Shown here piece after piece: positions 45,124-54,261 of a stretch of 64,000 nucleotides of DNA (positions within the stretch are counted from its first letter, which is position 1; each line of letters opens with the position of its first letter). The DNA comes from Streptomyces flavotricini (lineage in GTDB: Bacteria; Actinomycetota; Actinomycetes; Streptomycetales; Streptomycetaceae), in assembly GCF_020639365.1 (NCBI RefSeq), contig NZ_JAINUL010000001.1:8362609-8426608 (forward strand), written 5' to 3'. The notes under the pieces are model-generated. The model did no database searches. It saw nothing but the letters and a program-made list of their open reading frames with translations, and was not told the origin of the DNA. The translations under genes and the position numbers were made by a program.

Positions 45124-45801
45124 TCAGCCGACCGGCACCGCCGGGGAGTCCGGGGTGGTGGTCAGCCCGAGTTCGGCCCGGCACTCGGGCGAGCCGGCCG
45201 GGTCGAAGTGGGGGAGGCGGCCGGCGGGGACGATGCCCGGGAGGAGGAAGTGCCACAGGTCCATGACCCGGGTGTGCAGGTCCGCGCGGCCGGTGCGCAC
45301 GTGCGAGGTGACCTGGATACCGGTGAACGCGCCGACGAGGAGCGTCGAGAGGTCGTACAGGTCCAGCGTCGGGAAGACGTCGCCCCGGTCCTGCGCCGGC
45401 TTCAGGCAGCCGAAGGCGGTGTCGATCCAGGTGTTGTACGGGGTGGGGTCGGGGTTGGTGAAGGAGCCGAACTCGATGACGAGGCGGATGGCGGCGCGGA
45501 TGCGGACGTTGGAGCGCAGTCCGTGCGCCATCTGGTGGGTCAGGTCGATGACCGTCTGGAGGCCGGGCTCCTCGATGGCGGGGACGCCTTCGGAGATCTG
45601 GAACTGCTCGTCCATCAGGGTGCGGGCGAGGGCTTCCTTGGACTGGAAGTGGAAGTACAGGGCGCCCTTGGTGACTCCGGCGTGCTTGACCACGTCGCTG
45701 AGGCTGGCGGCGCCGAAGCCGAAGCGGTCGAAGGCGATGGCGGCGCCGTCGAGGATTGCCTGCCGCGTGATCTCGGCACGTTCCTGCCGGGCCCTTGCCA
45801 T
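45124..45801 (-). CDS. Gamma-butyrolactone receptor-like TetR regulator
   Basis: The 225-residue protein starts MARARQERAEITRQAILDGA, with the receptor-type HTH (SLSDVVKHAGVTKGALYFHF) and a C-terminal ligand domain resembling ArpA/ScbR. Such proteins repress antibiotic and development genes until a butyrolactone binds. No butyrolactone synthase is in this window. Its upstream region has a candidate operator, and it may control the divergent antiporter. Confidence 0.88.
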   Translation of the reverse strand: MARARQERAEITRQAILDGAAIAFDRFGFGAASLSDVVKHAGVTKGALYFHFQSKEALARTLMDEQFQISEGVPAIEEPGLQTVIDLTHQMAHGLRSNVRIRAAIRLVIEFGSFTNPDPTPYNTWIDTAFGCLKPAQDRGDVFPTLDLYDLSTLLVGAFTGIQVTSHVRTGRADLHTRVMDLWHFLLPGIVPAGRLPHFDPAGSPECRAELGLTTTPDSPAVPVG

Positions 45802-45871
45802 GTGGGGGTCTCCTGGTGCGTTGCCGCTTGCCGCCGCTGAAGCTCGTACAAGGTTCAATCTAGTCGCGCGA

Positions 45872-45902
45872 CCCCAAAAAAAACCAGTCGACAAGTACTT
45901 TT
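45872..45902. promoter_or_regulatory. Candidate ARE operator of the GBL receptor
   Basis: An A-rich run followed by CCAGTCGACAAGTACTTTT resembles autoregulatory elements bound by butyrolactone receptors. It lies 70 bases before the receptor start. The match is by eye only. Confidence 0.35.
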
Positions 45903-45951
45903 ACGTGGCGGTGGCTGACGGTCCGTCGGAACCGGCGGCCGGTGTCGAGGC

Positions 45952-45975
45952 GTTAACGGCGTTAACGCCGTTAAC
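45952..45975. repeat. Three GTTAAC units upstream of antiporter gene
   Basis: GTTAAC occurs at 45952, 45961 and 45970 in exact 9-bp spacing, about 60 bases before the antiporter start. It belongs to the parAB-linked set. Confidence 0.7.
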
Positions 45976-46036
45976 GGTCGGACCCCTGGAAGTGTGCGGC
46001 GGTTCGTTGCCGGGGCGGGGGGATCGGCGGAAACCT

Positions 46037-47332
46037 GTGGTGGTGGGAGCGTCACGTGATCCGCTCGAAGCCGTGCTGGTGGCCGTACCCGTCGTCGTTC
46101 TCGCGTGCGGCGTGGCCGCCGCCGTGATGCGCAGGCTGGGGCAGACGGCCGTGGTCGGGGAGATCCTGGTGGGGATCCTGCTCGGTCCGTCGTTGCTCGG
46201 ATGGCTCTGGCCGGCGGGGAGCCGCTGGCTGCTGCCGGGCGAGGTCCTTCCGTCCTTGGGGGTACTGGGGAACCTGGGGCTGCTGGTCTTCATGTTCCTG
46301 GTAGGGCTGGAGCTCGACCCCGGGTTGCTCCGGGGGCGCGGGCGGGCCGTGGTGGTGGTGAGCCAGGCGAGTGTGTGGATCCCGCTGGGGCTCGGGGGCC
46401 TGCTGGCGCTGGCGATGTACGGGTCCCTCGCGCCGGAGGGGGTCGGGCGGGCCGAGTTCGTGTTGTTCGTGGCCGTCGCGATGAGCGTGACCGCGTTCCC
46501 GGTGCTGGCGCGGATCCTGAAGGACCAGGGGCTGTACGGGACGCCGGTGGGCGCGCTGGCGATGGCGTGCGCGGCGGTGGCCGACGTGGTGGCCTGGTGC
46601 CTGCTGGCGTCGGTGGTGGCCATCGCGCAGCCGCTTCGGGGCGGGGGAGGGGATGCCTGGGGGACCGCCGGCACGGGGGTGCTGGCCGGGCTGTTCCTGG
46701 CGGGGATGTGGTGGGGCGTGCGGCCGTTGCTGGCGTGGGGGGTGAGGAGATGGGCACCGGATCCGGAGGCCGGTGACGGTGCCGGTGCCGGTGCCGTGGT
46801 GCTGTTGTGCAGTGGGCTCTGCCTGGCGGCCTACGCGACCAACGCGATGGGGGTGCACGCGCTGTTCGGGGCGTTCGTGTTCGGGGCGGTCGTGCCGAGG
46901 ACGGCGGTGGTCGAGGCCGCGGCGGAGCGGATGCGGGCGTTCGCAGTGCCGGTGCTGCTGCCGCTGTTCTTCGTCGGGAGCGGGCTGAAGACGGACGTGG
47001 GGCTGCTGGGCGGCGGCGCGGTGTGGCTGTGGGCGGTGGCGGTGCTGGCGGTCGCGGTCGCCGGGAAGTGGGGCGCCGGGACGGGGGCCGCGCTGCTGGC
47101 GGGGCAGCCGGCGCGGGACGCGGTGACGCTGGGGGCGCTGATGAACTGCCGCGGGGTGACGGAGCTGGTGGTGCTGAACGTGGGGCTCGGGCTCGGGGTG
47201 ATCGGGGCGGAGCTGTTCACGGCGCTGGTGCTGATGGCCCTGGTGACGACCGCGGTGACCGGGCCGGTGGTACGGGCCGTGCGGGCACGGGAGCCGGATG
47301 CCGAGGCCGCCACGGTCGGCGTGCGGCGTTGA
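46037..47332 (+). CDS. Cation/proton antiporter (CPA2, NapA/KefB type)
   Basis: The 431-residue transporter has about twelve membrane helices, including VGEILVGILLGPSLLGWLWP, LVFMFLVGLELDPGLLRGRG and MNCRGVTELVVLNVGL. It exchanges Na+ or K+ for protons across the cytoplasmic membrane. Several in-frame GTG codons (46037, 46040, 46043) could start it. It diverges from the GBL receptor gene. Confidence 0.88.
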   Translation: MVVGASRDPLEAVLVAVPVVVLACGVAAAVMRRLGQTAVVGEILVGILLGPSLLGWLWPAGSRWLLPGEVLPSLGVLGNLGLLVFMFLVGLELDPGLLRGRGRAVVVVSQASVWIPLGLGGLLALAMYGSLAPEGVGRAEFVLFVAVAMSVTAFPVLARILKDQGLYGTPVGALAMACAAVADVVAWCLLASVVAIAQPLRGGGGDAWGTAGTGVLAGLFLAGMWWGVRPLLAWGVRRWAPDPEAGDGAGAGAVVLLCSGLCLAAYATNAMGVHALFGAFVFGAVVPRTAVVEAAAERMRAFAVPVLLPLFFVGSGLKTDVGLLGGGAVWLWAVAVLAVAVAGKWGAGTGAALLAGQPARDAVTLGALMNCRGVTELVVLNVGLGLGVIGAELFTALVLMALVTTAVTGPVVRAVRAREPDAEAATVGVRR

Positions 47333-47360
47333 CGGCGTTAACGGCGTTAACGCCGTCAAC
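47328..47360. repeat. GTTAAC units after antiporter gene
   Basis: Two exact GTTAAC (47337, 47346) with flanking GTTGAC (47328) and GTCAAC (47355) variants form four consecutive 9-bp units, starting in the antiporter stop. Confidence 0.7.
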
Positions 47361-47458
47361 GGTTGTCCCGTCCCAGTTGATCCGGTCCGCCCGCTCCTGG
47401 GCTGTAGGCGCTGCCTGATCTACTACCTGCCGACGAACTGGAAGCTGAGAGGAAAGCG

Positions 47459-47953
47459 ATGGGAGCCCTGACCGACTACTTCCGCGCGGTGGACGCGGCA
47501 TCAGTTGTGGAGACGCTTGGGCGGGCGGACGGCGGGTCCCCGCTCGGCGCAGGGCCCCCGGTCTTCGATGGGGTCGAGACCAAGCACGTGGATCCGACCG
47601 TTGTCCTGGCGATGCTGATTGCCGCCATCCGTCAGGTTCAGTGGCGAGTGGACCTGGTCGAGCAGGTGACCGTGTGGCCGACCTCCCCGGTACCCGGCCC
47701 GGACGGGCCCGAGGACGAGGACGACCCGTGGGTGACGGGACCGTGGGTATCCGAACTCGATCCCCTGGTGCGGGACACCCTGGCGGCTGTGCACGACTCC
47801 GAAGTGCCGACCATCGTCGCCAGGTGGGTGCAAGCCGAGGAGCTGCACGGAGCGCGTGCCGAAGACATGCAGCCGGTGGCTGCAGAGATCGTCCTGCTCG
47901 CCAGGCGGGCTCTCGGCGCCGACGAGCGGCTCTACTGCTGGATGTGCCTGTGA
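47459..47953 (+). CDS. Hypothetical protein
   Basis: The 164-residue acidic protein (MGALTDYFRAVDAASVVETL, later WVSELDPLVRDTLAAVHDSE) is not recognised. GAGGAAAG lies before the ATG. Parallel-helix and acidic features suggest a cytoplasmic protein. Confidence 0.65.
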   Translation: MGALTDYFRAVDAASVVETLGRADGGSPLGAGPPVFDGVETKHVDPTVVLAMLIAAIRQVQWRVDLVEQVTVWPTSPVPGPDGPEDEDDPWVTGPWVSELDPLVRDTLAAVHDSEVPTIVARWVQAEELHGARAEDMQPVAAEIVLLARRALGADERLYCWMCL

Positions 47954-48002
47954 GGTGGCACAGCCCGGATGCCCGGTCGACAGCCGGCGAGCCAGGTCAG
48001 GC

Positions 48003-48073
48003 GTTAACGCCGTTAATGATCCACACGATGAGCCCTCGGCGTTGAAGGCGTTAACGGCGTTAACGGCGTTAAC
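48003..48073. repeat. GTTAAC cluster upstream of DinB-like gene
   Basis: GTTAAC at 48003, 48050, 48059 and 48068, plus GTTAAT at 48012 and GTTGAA at 48041, form the last cluster of the set. It lies between two plus-strand genes. Confidence 0.7.
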
Positions 48074-48129
48074 GGTCCGGGATGTGAAACGGGAGGCGCG
48101 GGACGGCGTACGGCTGTGATCATCGAGTG

Positions 48130-48636
48130 ATGATCGACGAGCAGCGGACCAGGCCCGTACTGACGGGCGATGAGCGCGCCACCCTGACCAGCGTTCTCCA
48201 GTGGCAGCGGGACACCCTGATGATGAAGTGCGCGGGGCTGACCGACGAGCAGTTGCGGTGCAGGGCGGTCGCGCCGTCCGGGCTGAGTCTGATCGGGCTG
48301 GTGCGCCACCTGGCGGAGGTCGAGCGGGGGTGGTTCCGCAACGTCCTGAACGACGAGGACGCACGCGGCTACTTCCCGAGGAACGCGGCGGGGGAGTGGA
48401 CGGAGTTCCACGTGGAGGACGCGGATCCGGCGGAGGCGTTCAGGATCTGGGAGGACGCGTGCGCGCGCTCCCGGGCGATCGTCGACGCCGCCGAGTCGCT
48501 CGACGTGACGGGACGCGACGGCGGTCAGGCGTACTCGCTGCACTACATCCTGGCCCACATGATCGAGGAGTACGCCCGGCACAACGGGCACGCGGACCTG
48601 CTGCGCGAGGCGATCGACGGGGCGACCGGGGAGTAG
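48130..48636 (+). CDS. DinB-family (DUF664) protein
   Basis: The 168-residue helical-bundle protein has RHLAEVERGWFRN and the final HYILAHMIEEYARHNGHADL, whose His residues typically bind metal in the DinB/YfiT fold. Some members are thiol-dependent S-transferases. The ATG at 48130 follows a GTG. Substrate unknown. Confidence 0.88.
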   Translation: MIDEQRTRPVLTGDERATLTSVLQWQRDTLMMKCAGLTDEQLRCRAVAPSGLSLIGLVRHLAEVERGWFRNVLNDEDARGYFPRNAAGEWTEFHVEDADPAEAFRIWEDACARSRAIVDAAESLDVTGRDGGQAYSLHYILAHMIEEYARHNGHADLLREAIDGATGE

Positions 48637-48646
48637 CCGCCGGGGC

Positions 48647-49201
48647 TTACGGGGCGTGCGGGGTGGTCGCGGCGTCCAGGGCGGTGAGGGCCGCCGGCCA
48701 GGGGAAGTGGGGCGGGGCGTCGGGGCCCGCCGGGCCGGGGATGAAGCCGCCCTCGCCGTAGAGGACGGAGACGCCGGCGCCGCGCAGGGTGGCCAGGGAC
48801 TGGTCGAACTGCGGGTGGGCGGCGAGGGCGGCGTTCATGCAGGGCATGGTGACGACCGGGGTGCCCTTGCCGATCGCCTCGGCCGCGACACCGACGGCGA
48901 AGCGGTCGGTGAGGCCGAGGGCCCAGGCGTTGAGGGAGTTGAAGGTGGCCGGGGCGAAGAGCAGGGCGTCGGCGGCGGGCCATACGTCCGGCTCGCCGGG
49001 GAGTTTGTACTGCCATCGCACGGGGTGCCCGGTCAGGGCCGCCAGGCCGTCGAGGCTGCCGGCGAGCCAGTGCGCGGCGCTGGGCGTGAGGCCGAGACAG
49101 ACGTCCCAGCCGCGGGACTGGGCGTCCTCGATCACGTGGGCCACGTCGAAGACGGGCGGGGCGGCGGAGCAGAGCAGGTAGAGCGTCCTCGTGGGGGTCA
49201 T
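48647..49201 (-). CDS. Flavoprotein domain protein
   Basis: The 184-residue protein begins RTLYLLCSAAPPVFDVAHVI and has ADALLFAPATFNSLNAWALG and TPVVTMPCMNAALAAHPQFD, typical of the PPC decarboxylase-like flavoprotein family that binds FMN. Role unknown. It converges on the DinB gene. Confidence 0.8.
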   Translation of the reverse strand: MTPTRTLYLLCSAAPPVFDVAHVIEDAQSRGWDVCLGLTPSAAHWLAGSLDGLAALTGHPVRWQYKLPGEPDVWPAADALLFAPATFNSLNAWALGLTDRFAVGVAAEAIGKGTPVVTMPCMNAALAAHPQFDQSLATLRGAGVSVLYGEGGFIPGPAGPDAPPHFPWPAALTALDAATTPHAP

Positions 49202-49234
49202 ACCGACATGTGATCACATTGCTTGATCTCGACC

Positions 49235-50080
49235 CTAGTTGAGGGACCCCGATCGGCCGGTTTGCCCGAAGCGGTCCCCGTTTCCGGCCGACTTGGCGAG
49301 GAAATCGGCCAGGACGGCGTGGAGGGCCCCGGGGTTGTGGAGGTGGACGTCGTGCGGGGCTCCAGGGATCGAGACCGCCGTCGTGTCGGGGCCCGGCGGG
49401 GTGAGCATGCGCTGTGACTCCTGCGGCGTGACGATCCCGTTCTCACCGATCACGAGCAGTACCGGGCAGGTGATCCGTTCCCACTCGGGCCACCAGGCAC
49501 GGGTGGTGTTCTCGGTGATGGCGGCGACCATGACGTCCCGCTCGAAGCGGGGGTACCAGCCGTCCGGGCGCTCTTCCAGCCCCGCCGCCCAAGCCTCGCT
49601 GCCCAGGAACTCCCGGGCCGCGTCCGGCGAGGGGAACGGGAGCGGCCAGGAGTCGAGCATGGCGCCGATCTCGTCCGGGGTCGCGGGGTCGGCGGCCGCC
49701 GCGCCCGCTTCGATCAGGACCAGGGCGCGGAAGAGGTCCGGGTGGGCGGCCGCGGCCAGCATCGCGGTGTGACCACCGAGGGACTGCCCGATGAGGACGG
49801 GGCGGTCGAGCCCCAGGTGGGCCGTCACGGCGAGGACGTCGGCGACGTGGGCCGCGCGGGAGACGTCTGCAGGGCGGCGCTCGCTCGCGCCGTGGCCGCG
49901 CTGGTCCACCGCGACCACGCGGTGGTGCGGGGCGAGATGCTCCGCGGCCGCGTCCCACTCGCCGGCGTGGCCCGCCAGCCCGTGGAGGAGGACGACGGGG
50001 ACGCCCGTGCCGCCCCAGTCCCGGCAAGAGAGGCGGACGTCGTCCCGGGGCGAGGTGACGATGCGTTCGGTCCAGGTCAT
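49235..50080 (-). CDS. Alpha/beta hydrolase
   Basis: The 281-residue protein has VVLLHGLAGHAGEWDAAAEH (oxyanion loop), nucleophile Ser in LIGQSLGGH and catalytic His in PGAPHDVHLHNPG. It is a soluble esterase/lyase-type enzyme; the substrate is unknown. Confidence 0.92.
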   Translation of the reverse strand: MTWTERIVTSPRDDVRLSCRDWGGTGVPVVLLHGLAGHAGEWDAAAEHLAPHHRVVAVDQRGHGASERRPADVSRAAHVADVLAVTAHLGLDRPVLIGQSLGGHTAMLAAAAHPDLFRALVLIEAGAAAADPATPDEIGAMLDSWPLPFPSPDAAREFLGSEAWAAGLEERPDGWYPRFERDVMVAAITENTTRAWWPEWERITCPVLLVIGENGIVTPQESQRMLTPPGPDTTAVSIPGAPHDVHLHNPGALHAVLADFLAKSAGNGDRFGQTGRSGSLN

Positions 50081-50200
50081 CGGCACATCTTCCAATATTC
50101 TTGCGGGGGCGGCGATGAGTTTCGGGGCGGGACCGGGTCTACCCCTTTGTACGAGGATGACAGCCAGGACGACAGCCAGGACGACAGGAGAACCGCGGAG

Positions 50201-50416
50201 ATGAGCGAGCCGGTGAAGGGCCCCGCCAGTTACTTCCCTTCGATCGAGAAGAAGTACGGGCGCCCCGTCGCGGAGTGGAAGGACCTCATCCGGTCCTCGC
50301 CGCTGAGCAAGCACATGGAGCTGGTCTCCTGGCTCAAGGCCGAGCACGGTATCGGGCACGGCCACGCCAACGCCCTCGTCGCGCACACCCTCGGCGAGGA
50401 CGCCGGACGGGCCTGA
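50201..50416 (+). CDS. DUF4287-family protein
   Basis: The 71-residue protein (PASYFPSIEKKYGRPVAEWK, then HMELVSWLKAEHGIGHGHAN) matches DUF4287, a small streptomycete domain of unknown function. GGAG ten bases upstream precedes the ATG. Three copies of GACAGCCAG-like sequence lie upstream (about 50158-50187). Confidence 0.82.
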   Translation: MSEPVKGPASYFPSIEKKYGRPVAEWKDLIRSSPLSKHMELVSWLKAEHGIGHGHANALVAHTLGEDAGRA

Positions 50417-50494
50417 GCGCCGCGTGGACGCTCGCGCATGGAGTTGAGCTCTTCGGCGATGTCGCGTCTCGCCGGGGCGGGCTTGACTTGAGCC

Positions 50495-51337
50495 ATGACA
50501 CGGACACGGGCACACACGACGAACGACATCCACCCCCTCACCCTGGCCATCGGCGGGAACGGCAAGACCGGTCGGCGCGTCGCGCAGAAGCTGCGCGGGC
50601 AGGGGCGTGCCGTGCGGATCGGGTCGCGTACCGGGGCTCCTCCCTTCGACTGGAACGTGCCCGGGACCTGGGGGCCGGCGCTGGAAGGCGTCGACCGGGT
50701 GTACGTGACCTACTACCCGGACCTCGGGTTTCCCGGGGCCGCCGAGCAGGTCGGCGCGTTCTCGGAGGCGGCCGTGGCCGCCGGGGCGCGCCGGCTGGTG
50801 CTGCTGTCCGGGCGGGGTGAGGAGGCCGCCCGGCGCGGGGAGGAGAGCCTGAAGGCGTCCGGGGCCGCCTGGACGGTCGTCAGGGCCAGCTGGTTCAACC
50901 AGAACTTCGACGAGGACTTCTTCCTGGAGCCCGTACGGTCAGGGGAGATCGCCCTGCCGACCGCGGACGCCGTCGAGGCCTTCGTCGACACCGACGACAT
51001 CGCCGACGTGGTGGTGGCCGCGCTCACCGACGACCGGCACATCGGCCGGACGTACGAGCTGTCCGGGCCGCGGCTGATGAGCTTCGCCGACGTGGCCGCC
51101 GAGCTGTCGAAGGCGACGGGGCGCGAGATCGCGTACGTGCCCGTCCCGGACGAGGAGTACAGGGCCGCGCTCCGCGAGAACGGTCTGCCCGAGGAGTTCG
51201 CCGACCTGTTCGCGCAGATCCTCGACGGGCGCAACGCGCATCTGGTGCACGGGGTGGAGGAGGTCCTCGGGCGCCGGCCCAAGGACTTCGCCGACTACGC
51301 GCGCGAGGCGGCGGCCACCGGTGTCTGGGAGCTTTGA
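50495..51337 (+). CDS. NmrA-like NAD(P)-binding protein
   Basis: The 280-residue Rossmann protein starts with LAIGGNGKTGRRVAQKLRGQ and has VRASWFNQNFDEDFF and FVDTDDIADVVVAAL. It is an atypical SDR likely to act as a redox sensor or reductase. The AraC gene 34 bases downstream may regulate or share its transcript. Confidence 0.9.
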   Translation: MTRTRAHTTNDIHPLTLAIGGNGKTGRRVAQKLRGQGRAVRIGSRTGAPPFDWNVPGTWGPALEGVDRVYVTYYPDLGFPGAAEQVGAFSEAAVAAGARRLVLLSGRGEEAARRGEESLKASGAAWTVVRASWFNQNFDEDFFLEPVRSGEIALPTADAVEAFVDTDDIADVVVAALTDDRHIGRTYELSGPRLMSFADVAAELSKATGREIAYVPVPDEEYRAALRENGLPEEFADLFAQILDGRNAHLVHGVEEVLGRRPKDFADYAREAAATGVWEL

Positions 51338-51371
51338 GTTTCTGACACGGGGCCGGGGAGAGGATGGGGCC

Positions 51372-52379
51372 ATGGACACGCTGACCGGTCTGCTCGAAGG
51401 CCCCAAGGCCAGGGGCGCCTTCCTCCTCAAGGCCGTCTACAACCCGCCCTGGGCGGTGCGGATCGAGGACCGTGCCCCGCTCTCGGTGGCCACGATGGTG
51501 CACGGCTCGAGCTGGCTGCTCCCCGACGGCGGTGAGCCCGTACGGATCGGCCCCGGGGACGTGGCGGTCGTACGGGGGCCCGAGCCCTACACGATCGCCG
51601 ACTCCCCGGACACGCCGGTGCAGGTCACGGTCGACCCGGACCAGCGGTGCAGCACCTCGGACGGCGAGGACGTCACCGAGAGCATGGCGCTGGGCGTGCG
51701 GACCTGGGGCGCACAGTTCCAGGAGGCCGGGTCGGCGGTGATGCTGAGCGGTACGTACCAGGCGCCCGGCGAGATCGGCCGCCGGCTGCTCGCCGCGCTG
51801 CCGACGATCGTGGTCCGGCCGGCGGCGGCCGCGGACGCCACGCTGATCGGACTGCTCGCCTCCGAGATCTCCCGGGACGAGCCGGGTCAGGAGCTCGTCC
51901 TGGACCGGCTGCTCGACCTGCTGCTGATCGGGGTGGTGCGGACGTGGCTCGCGGATCCCGGCTCCGGGGCACCGGGCTGGTACCGGGCGCAGGGCGATCC
52001 GGTGGTCGGGCGGGCGCTGCGGCTGCTGCACGAGAACCCGGCCCGCGGCTGGACGGTGGAGGAGCTCGCGCACAAGGCCGGGGTCTCGCGGGCCTCGTTG
52101 GCGCGGCGGTTCACGGAGCTGGTGGGGGAGCCGCCGATGGCGTACCTGACGGGGTGGCGGCTGGCACTGGCGGGCGATCTCCTGCGGGAGCCCGACGCCA
52201 CGGTGGCGACGGTGGCCCGGCGGGTCGGGTACGGGTCGGCGTTCGCGCTGTCGACGGCCTTCAAACGGGTACGGGGGGTGAGCCCGCAGGAGTTCCGTAC
52301 GGGGGCGGCGGCCGCGCCGACGGCCCGGCCGGAGGCGGGCGGGCCGCCGCGCACGGTGGTCCTGCCGGGCACCCGCTAG
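51372..52379 (+). CDS. AraC-family transcriptional regulator
   Basis: The 335-residue protein has an N-terminal cupin_6 sensor (PWAVRIEDRAPLSVATMVHG) and a C-terminal AraC HTH (WTVEELAHKAGVSRASLARR then VARRVGYGSAFALSTAFKRV). Such regulators usually control adjacent oxidoreductase genes, here the NmrA-like gene. Confidence 0.92.
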   Translation: MDTLTGLLEGPKARGAFLLKAVYNPPWAVRIEDRAPLSVATMVHGSSWLLPDGGEPVRIGPGDVAVVRGPEPYTIADSPDTPVQVTVDPDQRCSTSDGEDVTESMALGVRTWGAQFQEAGSAVMLSGTYQAPGEIGRRLLAALPTIVVRPAAAADATLIGLLASEISRDEPGQELVLDRLLDLLLIGVVRTWLADPGSGAPGWYRAQGDPVVGRALRLLHENPARGWTVEELAHKAGVSRASLARRFTELVGEPPMAYLTGWRLALAGDLLREPDATVATVARRVGYGSAFALSTAFKRVRGVSPQEFRTGAAAAPTARPEAGGPPRTVVLPGTR

Positions 52380-52444
52380 GGGATGCCCGCAAAGTCCCGT
52401 CTGCCCCGCGGCGCACGGCGCACGGCGCTACTTCGCGGGCACCC

Positions 52445-52921
52445 CTAGGCGGACAGGTCCAGTACGCCCACGGTCTGGCCGCCGCTCGTCTCGCCGGTGA
52501 GCCGGAAGCCCAGGCCCAGGTAGAACGGCTCGGGCGTGCCGGGGCCTTGCTCCCACGTGACGTACGCGCGGTCGGCGCCGCGGTCGCGGAGCTCGGCGGT
52601 GAGGGCCCGGACCGCGAAGCGGCCGTAGCCCTTGGCCTGATGGGCGGCGGACACGTTCAGGCGCCAGATGCCCGAGCGGATGTCGGCGGGGTCGCGCTCC
52701 GGGTTCCAGGCGATGTCGAAGAAGCCCATGACGAAGCCGACCACCTCGTCGCCGTCGACGACGGCGCGCGGCCAGGCGATGTCGCCGTGGACGTAGGCCT
52801 CGGCGAGGGACTTGACCACGGGGGAGACGAGATGGGCCTGGTCGGGCCGTACCCGGACCGCGCACACCGCGTCGAAATTGGCTGCGGTGACCGGCTCCAG
52901 GCGCAGTGCGGAGGTGCTCAT
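52445..52921 (-). CDS. GNAT N-acetyltransferase
   Basis: The 158-residue protein has LRLEPVTAANFDAVCAVRVR, a beta-4 WRLNVSAAHQAKGYGRFAVR acetyl-CoA loop and FYLGLGFRLTGE. It resembles spermidine/diamine-type GNATs. Substrate unknown. It diverges from the DUF1772 gene. Confidence 0.9.
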   Translation of the reverse strand: MSTSALRLEPVTAANFDAVCAVRVRPDQAHLVSPVVKSLAEAYVHGDIAWPRAVVDGDEVVGFVMGFFDIAWNPERDPADIRSGIWRLNVSAAHQAKGYGRFAVRALTAELRDRGADRAYVTWEQGPGTPEPFYLGLGFRLTGETSGGQTVGVLDLSA

Positions 52922-53023
52922 GGCCGCACCCTAGCGGAGGCCGTGTCCCGCGCCGACGGCGGATGTTCCGGGACGGATCCGATCAGGAGCAGCAGTACCA
53001 GCACCTGCAGAAGGGAGCTTCTC

Positions 53024-53557
53024 ATGCGGACGAACACCACCGCCGGCGGCGGCAGCCGGATCGCGACCGTCCTGCTCATGGTCTCGACCGTGCTCGTGGG
53101 CCTGATGGCGGGCCTGTTCTTCGCGTTCGACGTCTCGGTGATGCCGGGGCCGGCGCGGGGCGGCGGGCGGACGTACGTCACCGCGATGCAGAACATGAAC
53201 GCCGTCATCGACGGGAACGGGCTGTTCGGCACCGTCTTCGTGGTGGCGCTGTTCGCCGCCGTCGCCTCGGCGGCCGTGGAACTGCGAAGGGGCCGGCGCG
53301 GGGTCGCGGTGTGGGTGGGGGCGGCGGCCGTGCTCTACCTCGCCGTCCTGGTGGTCACCCTCACCGTGAACATCCCGCTGAACAACGAGCTCGCGGACGC
53401 GGGCGACGCGGCCCGGCTGACCGACTTCCCGATCGTGGACCGGTTCAGGGGGACCTGGGCCGCCACCAACATCGTGCGTACGGCGTGCAGCACGGCGGCA
53501 CTGATCGCCCTCGTGCGGGCGCTGGTGCTGTACGGGCGGGCCACCCGTCCCCGGTGA
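53024..53557 (+). CDS. DUF1772 (anthrone oxygenase-like) membrane protein
   Basis: The 177-residue protein has four membrane helices with VGLMAGLFFAFDVSVMPG and TVNIPLNNELADAG, the DUF1772 signature. AAGGGAG precedes the ATG. It faces a related gene on the opposite strand, 18 bases away. Confidence 0.88.
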   Translation: MRTNTTAGGGSRIATVLLMVSTVLVGLMAGLFFAFDVSVMPGPARGGGRTYVTAMQNMNAVIDGNGLFGTVFVVALFAAVASAAVELRRGRRGVAVWVGAAAVLYLAVLVVTLTVNIPLNNELADAGDAARLTDFPIVDRFRGTWAATNIVRTACSTAALIALVRALVLYGRATRPR

Positions 53558-53575
53558 GGAGCCGTCAGGGCCCGT

Positions 53576-54070
53576 TCAGAGGCGGCCGCTGAGGACCAGG
53601 GCCCAGGCCAGGCAGCCGAGCGCGATCGTGCACAGCAGCGTCCGCCAGCGGTTGGCCGGCACCCAGCGCGCCTCGAAGGCCTGCCGGACGGCGGCCGGGT
53701 CGGCGATGCGCTCGACGGGGCCGGCCGCGTCCAGGGCGTTGTTGAGGGGGATGTTGATCCGGCCCGTGACACCGAGCTGGAGGGCGTACGCGACGAGCGC
53801 GGCGATCAGCGGCGGCGCCGCGGAGCCCGCGCCGGAGGCGAGGTGCAGGACCAGAGCGAGGGCGGTCAGCAGCAGGGAGCCGAGGAAGGCGGTCATGAAC
53901 AGGCCGTTGACGATGGCGACGTTGACGCGCTGCATCACCTGGACGAGCGTCCGGTCGTCCGAGCGCCGCAGCGCCGGCATCACGGACACGTCGAACGCGA
54001 AGAACAGGCCGGCCATGAGGCCCGTGGTGATGGTCGCGGCGATGAGTGCGGCAAGTCTCGCGGTGTCCAC
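53576..54070 (-). CDS. DUF1772 membrane protein, paralogue
   Basis: The 164-residue protein has TTGLMAGLFFAFDVSVMPAL and RINIPLNNALDAAGPVER. It is clearly related to its convergent neighbour, so the pair probably arose by duplication and inversion. Confidence 0.88.
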   Translation of the reverse strand: MDTARLAALIAATITTGLMAGLFFAFDVSVMPALRRSDDRTLVQVMQRVNVAIVNGLFMTAFLGSLLLTALALVLHLASGAGSAAPPLIAALVAYALQLGVTGRINIPLNNALDAAGPVERIADPAAVRQAFEARWVPANRWRTLLCTIALGCLAWALVLSGRL

Positions 54071-54261
54071 GTCCGGTTCCCCCTGCTGATCGTCTGCTTG
54101 CGGTCATGTGCGGGTCGAATCCTCGAGGCTGCCGATCCCAGGGCTCTGTGAAAAATGCGCGTCCTGGACACACTCCGCTCGGAAACGACCGGTTTTCGCG
54201 GTACTGGTGGCAGCATGCACCTGCCGTCGTCTAAGCACCGCGCACTCCCTGGAGGACACAC

